Assembly: GCA_028564705.1 (NCBI GenBank)
Contig: JAPXFQ010000187.1
Span: forward strand, 186,001 to 250,000
DNA length: 64,000 nucleotides
Reading direction: 5' to 3'
DNA from: Apricaphanius iberus
Taxonomy: Eukaryota > Chordata > Actinopteri > Cyprinodontiformes > Aphaniidae
Positions 59,170 through 64,000 of the stretch are shown here, one piece after another. Positions within the stretch are counted from its first letter, which is position 1, and every line of letters begins with the position of its first letter. The notes under the pieces were generated by a model. The model worked only from the letters and a program-made list of their open reading frames with translations. It ran no database searches and was not told the DNA's origin. The translations under genes were made by a program, and so were the position numbers.

Positions 59170-61064
59170 GAGCCACTCTTTCTTTATTTGCCTAAATAAT
59201 ATCTGTAAATGAAATATCTCAAGGTACATGCAAGCATTAATATTTTTAACATAGCTTTGTTGGAAATGTTAAACTGATTCAACGGGGCAAAAGAAATAGC
59301 TTTTCATAGCAATGAGCGAAATAAACGTTTTTACCATCAGTGTGAAATAATTAGAAATTCAGATGTTTTAATCATAGGGTTATCCAGCCTGGTGATACAC
59401 ACCTTAAATTTACAAATGTTTTTTCTTCCATCGAGACTTTTCTTAATTTTTTACAAACCCTACAGGTTTTTCCCGCCAATTACCCTCCAACTTTGCATGG
59501 ACTACCTAGGACATGAAAAATGAATTAATAAACACACAAAAAACTCATCTGTCTGGTGCAGAGCACCACAAACAGACAGACATCCACAGATACACCAGAT
59601 GTTTCCTGTGGCTTACTGCCTGCCAGGTTAATAAGGTCCATTAAGTTAAAAGGTGATTCCAGACAGGATTATGAGCATGCATGGAAGTTTGTCTCCTGTG
59701 CTCTGTAATGTTAGCTCTGTAATGCTGTGGTCCTTAAAATGGGGTCCGCACAAGTGACCAGAGGACTCACTTATAGTACATCTTCCAGGGTTGAGCTGAT
59801 TAGCACAAACAACAAATATTTAGGTGTTTCGTCTTTATCAAGTAATTCAAAAGCCAAAACAGATCAAATTAGAAAGCATGACAGTTATGTTAAAATTGAA
59901 AGTTGTGTTAAAATTTTACCAAATAAAAATTCTTTAAATTGATAAATAGAACTAAACAAATAAAAAAGCTTAGTGGTATGCCACCAGTTATTGGAAATTA
60001 CATGTATCTGATCAGATCTGATACATTGGATGGGGGGGGGGAAGACACTGTGTTGGCTGCTGCAGCTTTCTATCAATGTGGGATGGGAGCTTTACAGAGA
60101 GCAGCTGAAACACCAGTCATAAACTTTTATGGTGTATGGAGCAAAGCCCTCAGTTTATGAAGACGATAAAACAACTTTTCTCCTTGCACAATTAAAAAAT
60201 CCACAGGAGCAAGATGAGATTTCTGAAGAATGCAGCTTTGTGTGTTAAGTCATATATATATTTTAAACACATCAGGTTGTCATGTGTCTTGTGGAGTTTG
60301 CTGGATCCAGTTCATCAGGGTGTTTATTAGAACATTGCATGTTGCTTCACTTTGTCCTTTTATGACAAATTAGCAATGTCAGACCACAGGAAATCTCAAT
60401 AGTAACTTCAAAAATTTAAATCCACTCATGTCCAACATTAAATAGATGACTCATCAGTCCCATCTCTCTGTACTTCTTTCCACTCTGTCTTTCTCAAAGT
60501 GCAATTTCTGGAGCAGATATTAAATTACTGCCCATCATTTCTACAGCTCTTACATAGACATATGGCTTTTAAATTGCCATGGAAGATAATCAAAAACCAA
60601 TACCTGTAATTCCTACTTTTACTGGAGAAATGATTCAGTGTAGCCAATAAATTTTACCAGTAACATGGAGCATGAAGGGCTGAGGGCTTGCACTGACTGC
60701 TTCTTCTGTGGGGGAAATATGGGAAGTCTGTTTGGCTGACAGTTAGTAGAAATGAATCTGTCTGAAACAGCAGTGGATCTAACCTGTTAACTGACATGTG
60801 GAGCGGGGATAACGAACGCCATTCTTTATGAAAAAAAAAATTGTCTTTAAAATATCGTTTAGGATTTTTGAGAATTAGAAGATATTTGCTTTATTGGAAA
60901 CACATAGCTTGGTTTTTACTGGTTAAAATAGACCGTATTCAGACTCTCTGAATTTTCCTTTTAAAAAAATACAATTTGGCATGTTACAAACAGAAACCTT
61001 ACAATGGACAATGGTACATTGTTACATTTTTTAAAATATAGAAATATGTAAAACTCTCATTCTT
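59170..61064. other. Non-coding stretch, nothing recognised
   Basis: AT-rich; G9 run at about 60032-60041; short frames only. Confidence 0.35.
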
Positions 61065-61798
61065 CAGTTTTCAATTCAATTCAATTCAAAAATACTTTAT
61101 TGATCCCAGAGGGAAATCAAGTGTTGTTATAGCTCATTACTAATTCATTTTTCAAGGAGTTGTTGTAGACCATGATGGCTGTGGGGAGAAAGGATTAACT
61201 GTAGTGGCCTGTGTTGCAGCGAAACTGAAGAAGGCTCCGAGTGACAATAAGCAAACTGCAGGGGGTCCTGATAGGTTCTAGTTTGCTTACTCAGGTGGGG
61301 CAACAGGGGTCTCTCCAGGACCTTCACGATGTGGGATGTCAGGGCGACAGGTCTGTAGTCATTGATGACTGATGGTTGAGTTTTCTTTGGTACTGGAACA
61401 AGGGAGACTGTATTCCACAACTCTGGAACCTTCTTCTGGGTCAGGCTAAGGTTGAAGAGATGCTGCAGTATCCCACAGAGCTGCTCTACACAGGTCTTCA
61501 GGACTCTGGAGCTGACACCCTCTGGACCTGCAGCCTTGTTCCGGTTCAGTTTCTCCAGCTGCCTCTTTACCTGACTTCTAGAGACAGACAAGTGGGAGAG
61601 TGTTATAAAGGGGGTAGCAGCATCTCCTGACTTGGTTGAAGACAAATTTGTGGGAGTGGAAGAGTTCATGACTGGTGGAAGGTAAACCATCTGAGGTGTG
61701 ACAGGACAGGTGTGGGTCAGAGGAGAATGGGATGTCTCTTTGGCTGGAAAATAGGAGAGGAGGATGCTGAGCTTGTTCCTGAACTGAACCTATTGAAG
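61065..61798 (-). pseudogene. Non-LTR retrotransposon A, RT start and 3' end
   Basis: On the - strand: NRFSSGTSS (61797-61770), VKRQLEKLNRNKAAGPEGVS, RVLKTCVEQLCGILQHLF, PELWNTVSLVPVPKKTQPS and NDYRPVALTSHIVKVLERPL (RT blocks 1-2), then an abrupt jump to the 3' UTR with GGGATCAATAAAGTATTTTTG and an (AATTG)n tail at 61068. Internally deleted: the RT catalytic box is missing. Its 5' part continues at 63039. Confidence 0.85.
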
Positions 61799-63038
61799 AA
61801 TGGCTCTATCAAGATTTCCATCTATCCAGTCCTTCCTGTGCTTAAAACCTGTGATCTTTTTCATTCCAGACCAGGCATCTCTTATATTTTTAAATTAGAA
61901 ACATCCTGTACAGGAGTGATGCAGAGAAACTAGTCCAGGCATGTGTGACTTCGAGGCTGGACTACTGTAATTCCTTATTATCAGGAAGTCCACTAAATGC
62001 AATTAAAAGCCATCCGTTGATCAAAAATGCTGCACCAAGAGTTCTGATGAATATTAAAAAGAGAGATCAAATTTCTCCTGTTTTGGCTTCTTTCCATTGG
62101 CTCCCTGTTAAATCCAGAATAGAGTTTAAGATCCTCCTCCTTACTTATAAAGCCCTTAATAATCAGCTCCATCATACATCAGAGATCTGATTGTTCCATA
62201 TGTTCCTAACAGAGCACTACGTTCTCAGAATGCAGGTCTACTTGTAGTTCCCAGGATTTTTAAAAGTAGAATGAGAGGCAGATCTTTTCGTTATTAGGCT
62301 CCTCTCCTGTGGAACCAGCTCCCAGTTTTAGTCCGTGAGGCAGATACTCTGTCTATTTTCAAGACTAGGCTTAAAACCTTCCTTTTTGATAAAGCTTATG
62401 GTTAGAGTGGCTTAGGTTATCCTGACCTATTTTTGTGCTGCTATAGGTATAGAATGTTGGAGGACAGACTGACCACTTTTCTTCTCTCTTCTACTTTTCT
62501 CTTCTACTACTCTCCAGGTATATTTTTTCTGCTGATTGCGATTGTTAACCCAGTTTTCTCTCAGTGTTTTTCTCCCCATATAAGCTCCATATGGTCTGGT
62601 ACCCTGCTCTACAAAAGAGTCCCCTGCTGGATGGGGAACATCGGTCCAGATGATACTCAAAGTCACCGAGCATCCTCCATGCTGTCTCTCCTCTGTCTTC
62701 TCAGACCCCCAGACGGTCGTGACAGAAGACCACTTGTACTGAGCCAGGGTTCTGCCGGAGGTTTCTTCCTGTTAAATGGGAGTTTTTCCTCTCCACTGTT
62801 GCTACATGCTTGCTCAGTATGAGGGTTTGCTAAGGAATTGCTATGGTTGGAGTCTGCATGATCCGGCCATAACCTCACGTCAATGACTCAGCGCAATCTG
62901 CTGGGATTCCTTACATAGAAAACTTAACTGATTGGAATGTTTATATAATTTTATTGAGATGACTTTTGTTGTAAAGTGCCTTCAGATAACGTTTGTTGTG
63001 AATTGGCGCTATATAAATAAAAGTGAATTGAAAATGTA
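61799..63038 (+). mobile_element. L2-like LINE B, 3' half, inserted into LINE A
   Basis: Coding end on +: LDYCNSLLSG (61955), AAPRVLMN, ISPVLASFHWLPVKSRIEFK, ILLLTYKALNNQ, then frame-shifted ALRSQNAGLLVVPRIFKSRM and ADTLSIFKTRLKTFLFDKAY (stop near 62404). The 3' UTR follows with the conserved block GAGCCAGGGTTCTGCCGGAG and ends GGCGCTATATAAATAAAAGT. Flanked by ATTGAAG (61792-61798 and 63039-63045). Confidence 0.85.
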
Positions 63039-63300
63039 ATTGAAGCACAAAGCGCTGCATTCCCGATTCTCAGGCTGAGTCCTTGTCAGGGCTTGGAGTT
63101 CATTCCTCTTGTTAGCTAGTGATCTCACCTTTGCCATTATAATTGATGGAAGAGATGGTTTAAATTTCCTCTTTCTCTGTCTCATTTTCACTCCTGTTCT
63201 GCATCCATGCCTCCTCAGCTCATCAGGGATTTGTGGCTTCAGTTGAGGTATTATTTCAGCTTTCGCTGTAAACCACCTAGTTGCCATGGTTACGCATCAT
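63039..63300 (-). pseudogene. Non-LTR retrotransposon A, start of endonuclease region
   Basis: On the - strand: KPQIPDELRRHGCRTGVKM, RQRKRKFKPSLPSIIMAKVR, SLANKRNELQALTRTQ and RECSALCF. This is the entry of the endonuclease domain (PSIIM.NVRSL.NK..EL) of a LINE frequent in fishes. It continues in frame into 61797 once LINE B is taken out. Confidence 0.8.
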
Positions 63301-63499
63301 AACAAATGAGCAAGTGAAAAAATCAACAGCAAAAATCCTTCCAACTTCACAGGACAAAAACCCACAAAGCAGACAAGTCCAAAAAAATGCAATTCGTCCC
63401 TAAGAAAAAGGGGGAAGCAATGTCAAAAAAAGTCAATATGTTGCTAACAGAGCCACTCTAACATGCAGCCACCCAGAGTATTATTTTAATGCTTAATTA

Positions 63500-63805
63500 T
63501 TTTAAGTCTTGCCACAGATTCTCAACTGGATTTAAATCTTGGCTTTGACTAACTCATTCTAGCACACAAATATCCTCTATTCGAAACCATTGCATTGCAG
63601 TTCTGCCAGTATGTCTTTCTCCTGTTGGAAGGTTAACCTCTACTCCCAACTCAAGTCTTTTGGAGCCTCCAACAGGTTTTTTTCCCACGACTGTGTCTGT
63701 TTCTGTCCATCTACTCATCAATTCTGACCAGTTTCCCAATCTCTGTTGAACAAAAGCCTCCTTACAGCATGATGCTGCCACTATCATGAAAGTTGTTGCC
63801 TCCTC
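63500..63805 (-). mobile_element. Tc1-like transposase fragment
   Basis: Read on +: AAGTCTTGCCACAGATTCTC, AACTGGATTTAAATCTTGGC, TTTGGAGCCTCCAACAGG and CAGCATGATGCTGCCACTAT: a decayed reverse-oriented piece of the family at 42418. No ends visible. Confidence 0.7.
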
Positions 63806-64000
63806 CTCACTTGTGTTGCTTGAGTTCAAGCTGATGTGAAACATGCATTTTGAGTGTGGAAAAAAAAAATCATTTTGATCACAGTAGGGAGAGATGGAGG
63901 AGTTTTTTATAGTAGAAAAGATTAGGAGTGCAAACAAATGGTATGAACAATTGACATTGATCTTGAATGTACTCCTATCTCCTCAGATGGAATTCATTTT

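Overview
The window is eukaryotic and reads as a piece of a teleost fish chromosome. It has GT-AG introns, AT-rich non-coding DNA, and dense interspersed repeats of types typical of ray-finned fishes (Tc1-like, hAT-like and PIF/Harbinger DNA transposons, L2-like LINEs with (AATTC)n tails, Ty3/gypsy, tRNA-like SINEs). I cannot name the species.

Only one gene is certain. Twelve exons on the + strand between 742 and 9373 encode the last 374 residues of the protein kinase mTOR: most of the kinase domain, the regulatory insert and the FATC tail. They align with the end of human mTOR without a gap. The upstream exons lie outside the window. The introns carry an hAT-like element, a palindromic element, SINE pieces and Tc1 relics.

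From about 9.9 to 64 kb I find no recognisable host gene. The best unexplained candidate is a 274-codon open frame on the - strand at 43443-44267, preceded by a good splice acceptor. The rest is repeat-rich intergenic (or long-intron) DNA. Main blocks: an hAT-like element at 21281-22473; a Tc1 relic at 25552-28057 carrying a nested hAT-like element with a perfect 8-bp target duplication; two Tc1 relics at 29.4-30.8 kb; a broken gypsy element (- strand, 32.4-35.9 kb) with two later insertions, one a perfect 75-bp hairpin; LINE-in-LINE nesting at 35.9-38.4 kb; a gag-like retroelement piece at 38.5-39.7 kb; a deleted Harbinger element at 44.6-46.3 kb; two sister Tc1 copies at 46.8-48.1 and 57.6-59.2 kb sharing the same stop codons; an hAT-like element at 49.8-51.0 kb with a LINE inside; nested inverted-repeat elements at 52.7-54.0 kb; and a LINE inserted at the deletion joint of an opposite-strand LINE at 61.1-63.3 kb.

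Nothing here forms a multi-gene pathway. The main interest is the layered transposon history, readable from target duplications and restored reading frames. All family calls come from reading motifs and remembered family consensus; no search was run.
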